Source: RXIX01 sp003989075
GTDB lineage: Bacteria > Pseudomonadota > Gammaproteobacteria > Competibacterales > Competibacteraceae
Direction of reading: 5' to 3'
DNA length: 30,798 nucleotides
NCBI GenBank assembly: GCA_029780415.1
Contig: JAKOYN010000165.1
Coordinates: 1 to 30,798, forward strand
Program-made: the position numbers and the translations under genes
The notes under the pieces: generated by a model
Database searches by the model: none
Told to the model about the DNA's origin: nothing
The model's input: only the letters and a program-made list of their open reading frames with translations
Shown here: in pieces, positions 24,652 through 30,798 of the stretch
Layout of the letters: each line of letters begins with the position of its first letter
Numbering within the stretch: the stretch's first letter is position 1

Positions 24652-25131
24652 ATGAAAGCAGCCCATGGCAAGGTCGTCTCCTTGCACTATACCCTGACCG
24701 ACGATCACGGCCTGGTGCTTGATACCAGTCGCGAACGCGGCCCGTTCACCTACCTGCATGGCTATGGCAACATTATTCCCGGCCTGGAAAATGCCCTGAA
24801 TGGTTGCGAAGCCGGCTTTAGCAGCGTGGTGCAGGTTGCGCCCGCCGAGGGCTACGGTGAATACAATCAGCAGGCGGTGTTTGAAGTGCCGCGCGCGCAG
24901 TTTCCGCCCAACGAAGATATCCAAGTGGGCATGCAGGTGCAGGGCGAAGGCGCGCACGGCATCGTGACCTTCACCGTGGTTGCGGTGAACGACAGCGGTA
25001 TCGTTCTGGATGGTAACCACCCGATGGCCGGCAAGACCCTGCATTTCGATGTCGAGGTGTTGGAGGTGCGCGATGCGACGGCGCAGGAACTGGACCATGG
25101 CCACGTCCACGCCCATGGTGCCGACCACTAA
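24652..25131 (+). CDS. slyD: FKBP-type peptidyl-prolyl isomerase SlyD
   Basis: SlyD is a cytosolic prolyl isomerase, chaperone and nickel-binding protein. The protein is 159 residues from ATG 24652 (MKAAHGKVVSLHYTLTDDHG). The FKBP part has YLHGYGNIIPGLENAL and AEGYGEYN. The insert-in-flap domain lies at about 70-125, and HPMAGKTLHFDVEVLEVR follows it. The metal-binding tail is short, DHGHVHAHGADH, with five histidines and no cysteines, unlike the longer Cys/His tail of E. coli. A possible -10, TATAGT, is at 24615-24620. Confidence 0.95.
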   Translation: MKAAHGKVVSLHYTLTDDHGLVLDTSRERGPFTYLHGYGNIIPGLENALNGCEAGFSSVVQVAPAEGYGEYNQQAVFEVPRAQFPPNEDIQVGMQVQGEGAHGIVTFTVVAVNDSGIVLDGNHPMAGKTLHFDVEVLEVRDATAQELDHGHVHAHGADH

Positions 25132-25163
25132 GGCGCGTCACGGGACGACTCGCCAGGGCGGAT

Positions 25164-25240
25164 GGAACCTGCGCGTTCCGGTTGCGGTGACCCGTATCGC
25201 CAGACAGGACTGGCGGTAGTGCCTGCGCGACCGGTCGCGC
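25164..25240. repeat. Three successive hairpins in the slyD-minC gap
   Basis: GGAAC-CTGCGC-GTTCC (25164-25179), CGCCAG-ACAGGA-CTGGCG (25198-25215) and the 16-base perfect palindrome GCGCGACCGGTCGCGC (25225-25240) follow each other in the 161-base gap. None has a T-run. They could form a structured 3' or 5' leader. A TTGACT at 25263-25268 has no good -10 partner. Confidence 0.55.
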
Positions 25241-25292
25241 GGCAGGGTTACCAGGCAAAAACTTGACTTGATTCGAGGCCTTCCGCGCTGCC

Positions 25293-26018
25293 ATGTTGTT
25301 GCGATCCCCGTTGTCCGCTGTCGATGATGCTGCGCCCTTTGAACTCAAAGGGAGTCTGTTCACGCTGACTGTCATGCACGTCTTTAATCTTGACCGGGCC
25401 GCGATCGAGCGCGCTCTGGCCGAGAAAACCCGGCAGGCTCCTGGTTTTTTCAACAATACCCCGGTGGTAATTGACCTGGACAGCCTGACAGGCGTCGGGG
25501 CCGATAACGCGGATTTCGCCGGCCTGTACGCTGCACTGCGCAGCCATGGCCTGGTGCCAGTGGGTATTCGCAATGGCAGTGCCGAGTTGCAGGCCGCGGC
25601 CGGGCAGGCCGGTTTGCCCCTGCTGCCGGAGAGTCGTGCCAACCCGACGGCGGCCAAGCGCCCCGAGCGGCCGGAACCGGCGCCGCCGCGCAGCCGCATC
25701 TTCAGCCACCCGGTGCGTTCCGGCCAGCAGATCTACGCCCCGGACGGCGACCTGATCGTGCTCGGCACAGTCAGTGCCGGTGCCGAAGTCATCGCCGACG
25801 GCAATATCCATATTTACGGTGTTCTGCGCGGGCGGGCGCTGGCCGGTGTCAAGGGCGGGGTGGAGACGCGCATCTTCTGCCAGGGCCTTGAAGCGGAGCT
25901 GGTCTCGATCGCCGGTCACTACCGGATCAGCGAGCAGCTTGACAGCACCGAGCGTGGCAAGCCGATTCAGGTGTATTTGCAGGATGACCGCTTAATGATC
26001 GAACCGCTGATTCGCTAA
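25293..26018 (+). CDS. minC: Septum site-determining protein MinC
   Basis: MinC blocks FtsZ assembly away from mid-cell when recruited to the membrane by MinD. The protein is 241 residues. The N-terminal domain starts after FELKGSLFTLTVMHVFNLD. A proline-rich linker (ANPTAAKRPERPEPAPP) separates it from the beta-helical C-terminal domain, which has RSGQQIYAPDGDLIVLGTVSAGAEVIADGNIHIYGVLRGRALAG and ends in QVYLQDDRLMIEPL. The ATG at 25293 adds about 15 residues before the usual start. The nearest Shine-Dalgarno match (GAGG) is 14 bases away. It is the first gene of minCDE. Confidence 0.96.
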   Translation: MLLRSPLSAVDDAAPFELKGSLFTLTVMHVFNLDRAAIERALAEKTRQAPGFFNNTPVVIDLDSLTGVGADNADFAGLYAALRSHGLVPVGIRNGSAELQAAAGQAGLPLLPESRANPTAAKRPERPEPAPPRSRIFSHPVRSGQQIYAPDGDLIVLGTVSAGAEVIADGNIHIYGVLRGRALAGVKGGVETRIFCQGLEAELVSIAGHYRISEQLDSTERGKPIQVYLQDDRLMIEPLIR

Positions 26019-26091
26019 GAGTCGCGGTTGCGCCGGATGAGGGTCGGCAGAGCTGATCAATCTTCAAACATAACTACCGTGAGATAATCGC

Positions 26092-26904
26092 TTGGCAACC
26101 GTTATCGTTGTGACCTCCGGCAAGGGGGGTGTGGGCAAAACAACCACCAGCGCCAGCTTTGCTACCGGCCTGGCGCAGCGCGGTTACCGGACTGTCGTGA
26201 TCGACTTCGATGTCGGGTTGCGCAACCTCGACCTGATCATGGGCTGTGAGCGCCGTGTGGTCTATGACTTCATTAACGTCATCAATAATGAAGCGAATCT
26301 GAACCAGACCTTGATCCGCGACAAGCGTGTCGACAATCTGTATGTGCTGCCAGCTTCGCAGACGCGCGACAAGGAAGCCCTCACCCGGGAGGGCGTGGAA
26401 CGGATCCTTGACGAACTCAAGCAGAATTTTGACTATATTGTCTGTGACTCGCCTGCGGGCATCGAACGCGGCGCACTGATGGCCCTGTATTTCGCCGATG
26501 AAGCGCTGGTGGTGACCAATCCGGAAGTATCATCGGTACGCGATTCCGACCGGATTCTCGGTATCCTGTCCAGCCGTTCACGGCGCGCCGAGCACGGTGA
26601 CGAACCGGTCAAGGAACATCTGGTACTGGCCCGCTATGCGCCTGATCGTGCGAGCCGCGGCGATATGCTCAGCGTTGATGATGTGCTCGAAATTCTCGGT
26701 ATTCCGCTGCTGGGCGTCATTCCCGAATCGCAGACTGTTCTGCAATCCTCCAACGCTGGCGTTCCGGTGATTCTGGAGGAGGATAGCGATGCGGGCGCCG
26801 CCTATAGCGATCTGGTTGACCGTTTCCTGGGCAAGAATCTGCCGCACCGCTTTCTCACGAGCCAAAGAAAAGGATTTTTGAAACGCCTGTTCGGTGGGAG
26901 CTGA
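26092..26904 (+). CDS. minD: Septum site-determining ATPase MinD
   Basis: MinD is the membrane-cycling ParA-type ATPase that carries MinC and is displaced by MinE. The protein is 270 residues and starts with TTG at 26092, giving MATVIVVTSGKGGVGKTT, which aligns with the MinD N-terminus without any missing part. No ATG or GTG in the frame fits better. The deviant Walker A GKGGVGKTT is at 10-18, and CDSPAGIERGA and the VTNPEVSSVRDSDRI loop follow. The C-terminal amphipathic membrane-targeting helix is GFLKRLFGG. Only a weak GAG precedes the start. The gap to minC is 73 bases, and minE follows after three bases. Confidence 0.97.
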   Translation: MATVIVVTSGKGGVGKTTTSASFATGLAQRGYRTVVIDFDVGLRNLDLIMGCERRVVYDFINVINNEANLNQTLIRDKRVDNLYVLPASQTRDKEALTREGVERILDELKQNFDYIVCDSPAGIERGALMALYFADEALVVTNPEVSSVRDSDRILGILSSRSRRAEHGDEPVKEHLVLARYAPDRASRGDMLSVDDVLEILGIPLLGVIPESQTVLQSSNAGVPVILEEDSDAGAAYSDLVDRFLGKNLPHRFLTSQRKGFLKRLFGGS

Positions 26905-26907
26905 GCC

Positions 26908-27183
26908 ATGAGACTGTTCGACTACTTCCGTTCACCGCAGATCAAGTCGGCCGCGCTGGCTAAGGAGCGCCTGCAGATTATTGTGGCGCACGAGCGGGGC
27001 AATCGTCATAGCAGTCCTGACTATCTGCCGGCTCTTAAAAAGGAACTGCTGGAAGTGGTGCGCAAGTATGTGCCGATCGATCAGAGCCAGATCAAGGTGC
27101 ATCTGGATCGTGAAGGCGGCTATGAGATCCTGGAACTGAACATCACCCTGCCCGATGAAGAGCAGCGCTCCAGTCGCCGTTAG
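26908..27183 (+). CDS. minE: Cell division topological specificity factor MinE
   Basis: MinE stimulates the MinD ATPase and drives pole-to-pole oscillation. The protein is 91 residues. The N-terminal membrane and MinD-contact helix is LFDYFRSPQIKSAALAKERLQIIVAHERG, and the beta-sheet topological domain ends GGYEILELNITLP. It begins three bases after the minD stop, so translation is probably coupled. Confidence 0.96.
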   Translation: MRLFDYFRSPQIKSAALAKERLQIIVAHERGNRHSSPDYLPALKKELLEVVRKYVPIDQSQIKVHLDREGGYEILELNITLPDEEQRSSRR

Positions 27184-27204
27184 TTGCCGTCCGGGTAGCA
27201 GGCT

Positions 27205-27627
27205 ATGAACGACGGTGGGCGTGGTCCGCAATCCGCAACGTTCGAGCGGGTGCGGATCGACAAGTGGCTGTGGGCGGCGCGCTTTTTCAAGACCCGCACC
27301 CTGGCCGCCGATGCGGTGAGTGGCGGCAAAGTGCATGTCGATGGCCAGCGGGTCAAGCCGGCCCATGGTCTGCGCCTGGGAGCACTGCTGCGCATCCAGC
27401 GCGGCTTTGACGAATACACGGTCACGGTTACTGCGCTGGGAATTCAGCGTGGGCCGGCTGCGGTCGCGGCAACACTGTACGCGGAAACCGCCGAGAGCCG
27501 GCAGCGGCGCGAAGCACTGGCCGAGCAGCGCCGCCTGCAGCGAGCCGCAGCCCCAGCGCCCGTTGGCCGACCGACTAAACAGGATCGGCGGCGTATTGTC
27601 CGTTTCCTGACCGGCGATGATTGCTAG
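27205..27627 (+). CDS. hslR: S4-domain RNA-binding protein (Hsp15/HslR-like)
   Basis: This 140-residue basic protein resembles Hsp15, which binds stalled 50S subunits carrying nascent tRNA during heat stress. The S4 domain covers about residues 15-75 with VRIDKWLWAARFFKTRTLAADAVSGGKVHVDGQRV, followed by the RGFDEYTVTV strand. The C-terminal tail is long and basic (SRQRREALAEQRRLQR then PTKQDRRRIVRFL), as in Hsp15. It begins 21 bases after minE. I see no sigma-32 site in front of it. Confidence 0.9.
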   Translation: MNDGGRGPQSATFERVRIDKWLWAARFFKTRTLAADAVSGGKVHVDGQRVKPAHGLRLGALLRIQRGFDEYTVTVTALGIQRGPAAVAATLYAETAESRQRREALAEQRRLQRAAAPAPVGRPTKQDRRRIVRFLTGDDC

Positions 27628-27686
27628 CCAGCGGGAGAGCAGAGGTGCCTGGGTGCGTTGCGGTGGGTTTCAGAGCGAACGGCGCT

Positions 27687-27716
27687 TTGTGCACCTTAGT
27701 ATGTGAACTCTAATTT
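27687..27716 (+). promoter_or_regulatory. Candidate sigma-70 promoter of the phasin gene
   Basis: TTGTGC (27687-27692), an 18-base spacer, then TAATTT (27711-27716). The predicted start lies about 65 bases before the phasin ATG. The surrounding bases are locally AT-rich. Confidence 0.45.
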
Positions 27717-27788
27717 TCTTTGCTACGGTTCCGCCTGATTGATGCGCATGGCGCGCTTACCAAGAACGTGCGAAGAGAGGCTCCCGCG

Positions 27789-28277
27789 ATGAAAGCCGAT
27801 ATGTCCGAAAAGCAGTTTACCCTTAATGTCCGGGAGTTTGCCCGGCAAATCTGGCTGGCTGGTCTGGGCGCCTTTGCCAAGACCCAGGAAGAGGGCAACC
27901 GCCTGTTTGACACCCTGGTTCAGGAAGGCGAAGCGGTGGATGCCCGCCTGAAGCAGAACGCCGATGCAAAAGTGACGCAACTCAAGGAAGGCATTAGTGC
28001 TGTCGAGGACACCGTGGGCGCGCTGCAGGGTCGCGCGGTCGAGACCTGGAGCAAGCTGGAGCAGGTGTTTCAGACCCGAGTAGCGCGTGCCCTGCATCGC
28101 CTGGGCGTGCCGACCCGCGACGATATCCAGCAGCTGTTCGCCCAGATCGATGCCCTCAGCCACAACGTACAGGAACTGGCCCGGATGACGGAGGCGGAGA
28201 CTAAAACCCGCAAGCCCCGCGTCGCCAAACCGGCTGAAACCAGCGCGGAAACCCATCTGAGCGATTCACTGGTCTGA
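27789..28277 (+). CDS. Phasin family protein (PHA granule-associated, PhaF/PhaI-like)
   Basis: This 162-residue phasin coats polyhydroxyalkanoate granules. The phasin region covers residues 8-130: FTLNVREFARQIWLAGLGAFAKTQEEGNRLFDTLVQEGE, then an amphipathic coiled coil with VEDTVGALQGRAVETWSKLEQVFQTRVARAL, and the typical LGVPTRDDIQQLFAQIDALSHNVQEL. The tail is short and has a few basic residues (KTRKPRVAKPAE). It lacks the long AAKP histone-like tail of PhaF, so it is nearer PhaI. ATG 27789 has AGAGAGG about 13 bases upstream. No PHA synthase gene is in the window. Confidence 0.9.
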   Translation: MKADMSEKQFTLNVREFARQIWLAGLGAFAKTQEEGNRLFDTLVQEGEAVDARLKQNADAKVTQLKEGISAVEDTVGALQGRAVETWSKLEQVFQTRVARALHRLGVPTRDDIQQLFAQIDALSHNVQELARMTEAETKTRKPRVAKPAETSAETHLSDSLV

Positions 28278-28299
28278 TCTGCGAGTTCCACGCTTGCGT

Positions 28300-28329
28300 T
28301 GCGCCGGAGCCATCTTCCATTCCGGCGCA
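28300..28329. repeat. Perfect nine-base inverted repeat after the phasin gene
   Basis: TGCGCCGGA (28300-28308) and TCCGGCGCA (28321-28329) are perfect complements around a 12-base loop. There is no T-run, so it is not a standard terminator. It lies 23 bases after the phasin stop. Confidence 0.55.
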
Positions 28330-28340
28330 CGCTGCTCAAA

Positions 28341-28379
28341 TTGACCGTTTGCCGGCTGCAAGGTAACGTAAAGCTTTAC
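28341..28379 (+). promoter_or_regulatory. Candidate ispA promoter with adjoining palindrome
   Basis: TTGACC (28341-28346) is followed after 17 bases by TAACGT (28364-28369), a weak -10. The perfect 12-base palindrome GTAAAGCTTTAC (28368-28379) overlaps the end of it and covers the expected start site, about 110 bases before the ispA ATG. A repressor operator would fit this position, but that is inference. Confidence 0.4.
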
Positions 28380-28486
28380 CAAAACGGACGGGCAGGCATG
28401 ACGGCTCACAGCAATTCTCCACCGGCGCGGGCAAGTGCCCTGGCGTTGCGCGCACAGAGCAAGCTGGTTTGCGTGGATGCAACGCT

Positions 28487-29374
28487 ATGACAGCGGAACT
28501 GATTGCCCACTATCAGGCCCGTATCAATCAGGCACTCGACCAGCGCTTGCCGGCGGCGGACCTGCATCCGGGCGACCTGCATCAGGCCATGCGCTACGCG
28601 GTGCTCGGCGGTGGCAAGCGTCTGCGTCCGGTTCTGGCTTACGCAGCGGGCGTGGCCGCTGGTGCCGAGCTGGACGTACTCGATGCGCCCGCCTGCGCCC
28701 TGGAATGCATTCATGCCTATTCCCTGATTCACGACGACCTGCCGGCCATGGACGACGATGATCTGCGCCATGGCCAGCCGTCCTGTCACAAGGCCTATGG
28801 CGAGGCGCTGGCCATTCTGGCCGGTGATGCGCTGCAGGCCCTGGCCTTCCAGATCCTCGCTCAGGATACGAGTCTGAATGTGCCGCCTGCTGTGCGCCTG
28901 CGCATGCTCGGTGTGCTCATCCAGGCCGCCGGTTCGCGCGGCATGGTCGGTGGACAGGCCATCGACCTGGCGGCGGTTGGCCGGATGCTGACCCTGGCCG
29001 AACTGGAAAATATGCATATCCACAAGACCGGGGCGCTGATTCGCGCCAGCGTGCTGCTCGGCGCCCTCAGCCAGCCAGCGGTGGATCCGATCCTGCTGGA
29101 GCGGCTGGACCGCTATGCCAAATGCATCGGTCTGGCCTTTCAGATTCGCGACGATATTCTCGACGAGATTGGCGATGCCGCCACGCTCGGCAAAACCCCC
29201 GGCGCCGACCGGGTGCGCAACAAGCCAACCTATCCGGCGCTGCTGGGTCTGGATGGTGCCCGCGAGCATGCCCGGATCCTGTACGATGAGGCCCGTATGG
29301 CACTGGATACGCTTGGTGCCGAGGCGGATCCATTGCGCTGGATTGCGGCCTACATCGTCGAGCGCGCCTACTGA
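28487..29374 (+). CDS. ispA: Farnesyl diphosphate synthase (polyprenyl synthetase)
   Basis: IspA condenses IPP with DMAPP and then GPP to give farnesyl diphosphate. The protein is 295 residues from ATG 28487 (MTAELIAHYQARINQAL). The start at 28469 is six codons upstream and less typical. The first aspartate-rich motif is DDLPAMD at 83-89, the second is DDILD at 222-226. GGGKRLRP (41-48) contacts the diphosphate, and GGQAIDL (155-161) is present. The two residues before the first DDxxD motif are Ile-His. Unlike many gammaproteobacteria, no xseB gene precedes it. dxs follows after 98 bases. Confidence 0.95.
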   Translation: MTAELIAHYQARINQALDQRLPAADLHPGDLHQAMRYAVLGGGKRLRPVLAYAAGVAAGAELDVLDAPACALECIHAYSLIHDDLPAMDDDDLRHGQPSCHKAYGEALAILAGDALQALAFQILAQDTSLNVPPAVRLRMLGVLIQAAGSRGMVGGQAIDLAAVGRMLTLAELENMHIHKTGALIRASVLLGALSQPAVDPILLERLDRYAKCIGLAFQIRDDILDEIGDAATLGKTPGADRVRNKPTYPALLGLDGAREHARILYDEARMALDTLGAEADPLRWIAAYIVERAY

Positions 29375-29472
29375 TTTGCCTATCGTGCCGGTGCAATTGC
29401 CCGATACGATGATTCCGCCGCACGCTCTCTTATAACGATTCCCTGGAACCAAAGGGTACGGATTTTTGCACG

Positions 29473-30798
29473 ATGACCACTGGAGCCACCTTTCCGTTGT
29501 TAGAACAGATTGACACGCCCCTGGATCTGCGCGCCCTGCCTGAAGCGCGGCTGCCGGCCCTGGCCCAGGAGCTGCGGGCCTTTCTGATTGAAACGGTCGC
29601 CCGCACCGGCGGCCATTTCGCGGCCAATCTCGGCACCGTGGAATTGACGGTTGCCCTGCATTATGTCTTCAACACGCCTGAGGATCGGCTGGTCTGGGAT
29701 GTCGGTCATCAGACCTATCCGCACAAGATTCTTACCGGGCGGCGCGCGCGCATGGACAGCCTGCGGCGCAGGAACGGCATTGCCGGCTTTCCCAAACGCT
29801 GTGAAAGTGTCTACGACACCTTCGGCGTTGGCCATTCGAGCACCTCGATCAGCGCAGCGCTGGGCATGGCGATTGCCTCGGCGCGCACCGGCAGCGAGCG
29901 CAAGGTGGTGGCCATCATCGGTGATGGCGCGATGACCGCGGGCATGGCCTTCGAAGCACTCAATCATGCCGGGCATATCAAGAGTGATCTGCTGGTGGTG
30001 CTCAATGACAACGAAATGTCGATTTCGCCCAACGTCGGCGCGCTGTCGGCGCATCTGACCAAGCTGATGTCCGGGCGCTTCTTTTCCAGCGTCCGCGAGG
30101 GTGGCAAGAAGGTGCTCAGCCACATGCCGCCGATGCTGGAAGTGGCCCGCCGTGCCGAGGAGCATGTCAAGGGCCTGCTGGTGCCGGCGGGCACGCTGTT
30201 CGAGGAACTGGGCTTTAACTATTTTGGCCCGGTCGATGGCCACGACCTGCCGACCCTGGTGCAGACCCTGCGCAATCTGCGCGCCCTGGATGGCCCGCGG
30301 CTGCTGCATGTCGTTACCCGCAAGGGCAAGGGCTATCCGCGTGCCGAGGATGAGCCGGTTGGCTATCACGGCGTGGGCAGTTTCGATCCGGCCTGTGGCC
30401 TGAAACCGGCCAAGCCCGGTGGCAGCCCCACCTATACCCAGGTGTTCAGTGACTGGCTATGCGACATGGCCGCCGAGGATGAACGGCTGGTCGGTATTAC
30501 TCCGGCGATGCGTGAAGGCTCGGGGTTGGTGGAATTTTCCGAGCGTTTCCCGGAGCGCTATTTCGACGTGGCGATCGCCGAGCAGCACGCGGTGACCCTG
30601 GCCGCCGGGCTGGCCTGCGATGGACTCAAGCCGGTGGTGGCGATCTACTCGACCTTTTTGCAGCGCGCCTACGATCAGTTGATCCATGACGTTGCTCTAC
30701 AGAATCTGCCGGTGCTGTTTGCCATCGACCGCGCCGGTCTGGTGGGGCCGGATGGACCGACCCATGCCGGCAGCTTTGATTGCAGCTACCTGCGTTGC
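29473..30798 (+). CDS. dxs: 1-deoxy-D-xylulose-5-phosphate synthase, N-terminal part (partial)
   Basis: Dxs condenses pyruvate with glyceraldehyde 3-phosphate using thiamine diphosphate, the entry to the MEP pathway. The window contains 442 codons of the usual 620-640, open to the right edge. The start is ATG 29473 (MTTGATFPLLEQID). The thiamine-diphosphate motif GDGAMTAGMAFEALNHAG begins at 150 and reaches NDN at 178-180. H48 lies in TGGHFAANLG. The glutamate expected to contact the thiazolium is in AIAEQHAVTLAAGLA. The C-terminal transketolase domain is cut off. The gene lies 98 bases after ispA, consistent with an ispA-dxs unit. Confidence 0.97.
   Translation, partial: MTTGATFPLLEQIDTPLDLRALPEARLPALAQELRAFLIETVARTGGHFAANLGTVELTVALHYVFNTPEDRLVWDVGHQTYPHKILTGRRARMDSLRRRNGIAGFPKRCESVYDTFGVGHSSTSISAALGMAIASARTGSERKVVAIIGDGAMTAGMAFEALNHAGHIKSDLLVVLNDNEMSISPNVGALSAHLTKLMSGRFFSSVREGGKKVLSHMPPMLEVARRAEEHVKGLLVPAGTLFEELGFNYFGPVDGHDLPTLVQTLRNLRALDGPRLLHVVTRKGKGYPRAEDEPVGYHGVGSFDPACGLKPAKPGGSPTYTQVFSDWLCDMAAEDERLVGITPAMREGSGLVEFSERFPERYFDVAIAEQHAVTLAAGLACDGLKPVVAIYSTFLQRAYDQLIHDVALQNLPVLFAIDRAGLVGPDGPTHAGSFDCSYLRC

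Noticed and set aside
26083..26088. GATAAT before minD as an internal -10 element
   Set aside because: The predicted transcript would start after the minD TTG, and no -35 lies at a suitable distance.
28299..28490. A 63-codon frame in the phasin-ispA gap as xseB
   Set aside because: The translation does not resemble XseB, which has a conserved FEQ...LE-type helical pattern, and it runs into the start of ispA.
1..30798. CRISPR arrays, insertion sequences, prophage, tRNA or rRNA genes
   Set aside because: No regularly spaced short repeats, transposase motifs, phage genes or RNA-gene signatures were seen. The only tandem repeats are the in-frame protease units.

Overview
The window is a gene-dense, high-GC stretch of a bacterial chromosome, almost entirely conserved housekeeping genes. 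The content points to a gammaproteobacterium: gltBD-hemE, aroKB, ypjD/corB divergent from ffh, the rpsP-rimM-trmD-rplS operon, minCDE, ispA-dxs, a YcgN-type protein and an adjacent wbpL/wbpM pair. The phasin suggests a polyhydroxyalkanoate (PHA) storer, perhaps of the Chromatiales/Competibacter type. That finer placement is inference from gene content and was not tested.

Layout. 1-3500: the end of gltB, then gltD, hemE and a Nudix hydrolase, all on +. 3555-4172: a two-CBS-domain protein converging on aroB. 4180-5848: aroK-aroB on -. 6001-9033: a large secreted metzincin protease on - with six Cys-containing 82-residue repeats and its own terminator. 9127-12110: wbpL-wbpM on +, which initiate surface polysaccharide synthesis and modify its sugar. 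12067-14261: corB-like and ypjD-like membrane proteins on -, divergent from ffh. 14471-17973: ffh, then rpsP-rimM-trmD-rplS, closed by a strong terminator. 18064-21345: cysQ-ogt, then htpG behind a very good sigma-32-type promoter. 21496-23906: a CBS-pair protein, a YcgN protein, an MBL-fold hydrolase and a class II amidotransferase. 23917-24468: an NlpC/P60 lipoprotein on -. 24652-30798: slyD, minCDE, an S4-domain Hsp15-like protein, a phasin, ispA and the start of dxs.

Several genes form working units. GltB and GltD make glutamate. AroK and AroB supply chorismate. WbpL and WbpM start an O-antigen-like chain. Ffh and the trmD operon belong to translation and protein export. MinC, MinD and MinE place the division site. 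IspA and Dxs belong to isoprenoid synthesis. HtpG and the Hsp15-like protein belong to the heat-shock response.

I found no CRISPR array, insertion sequence, prophage, tRNA or rRNA, and no gene cluster that reads as an undescribed system. The points most worth a second look are the near-identical repeat pairs in the protease, the sigma-32-type site overlapping the ogt stop codon, the TTG start of minD, the structured slyD-minC gap, and an ispA-dxs locus with no xseB and with a palindrome beside a possible promoter.
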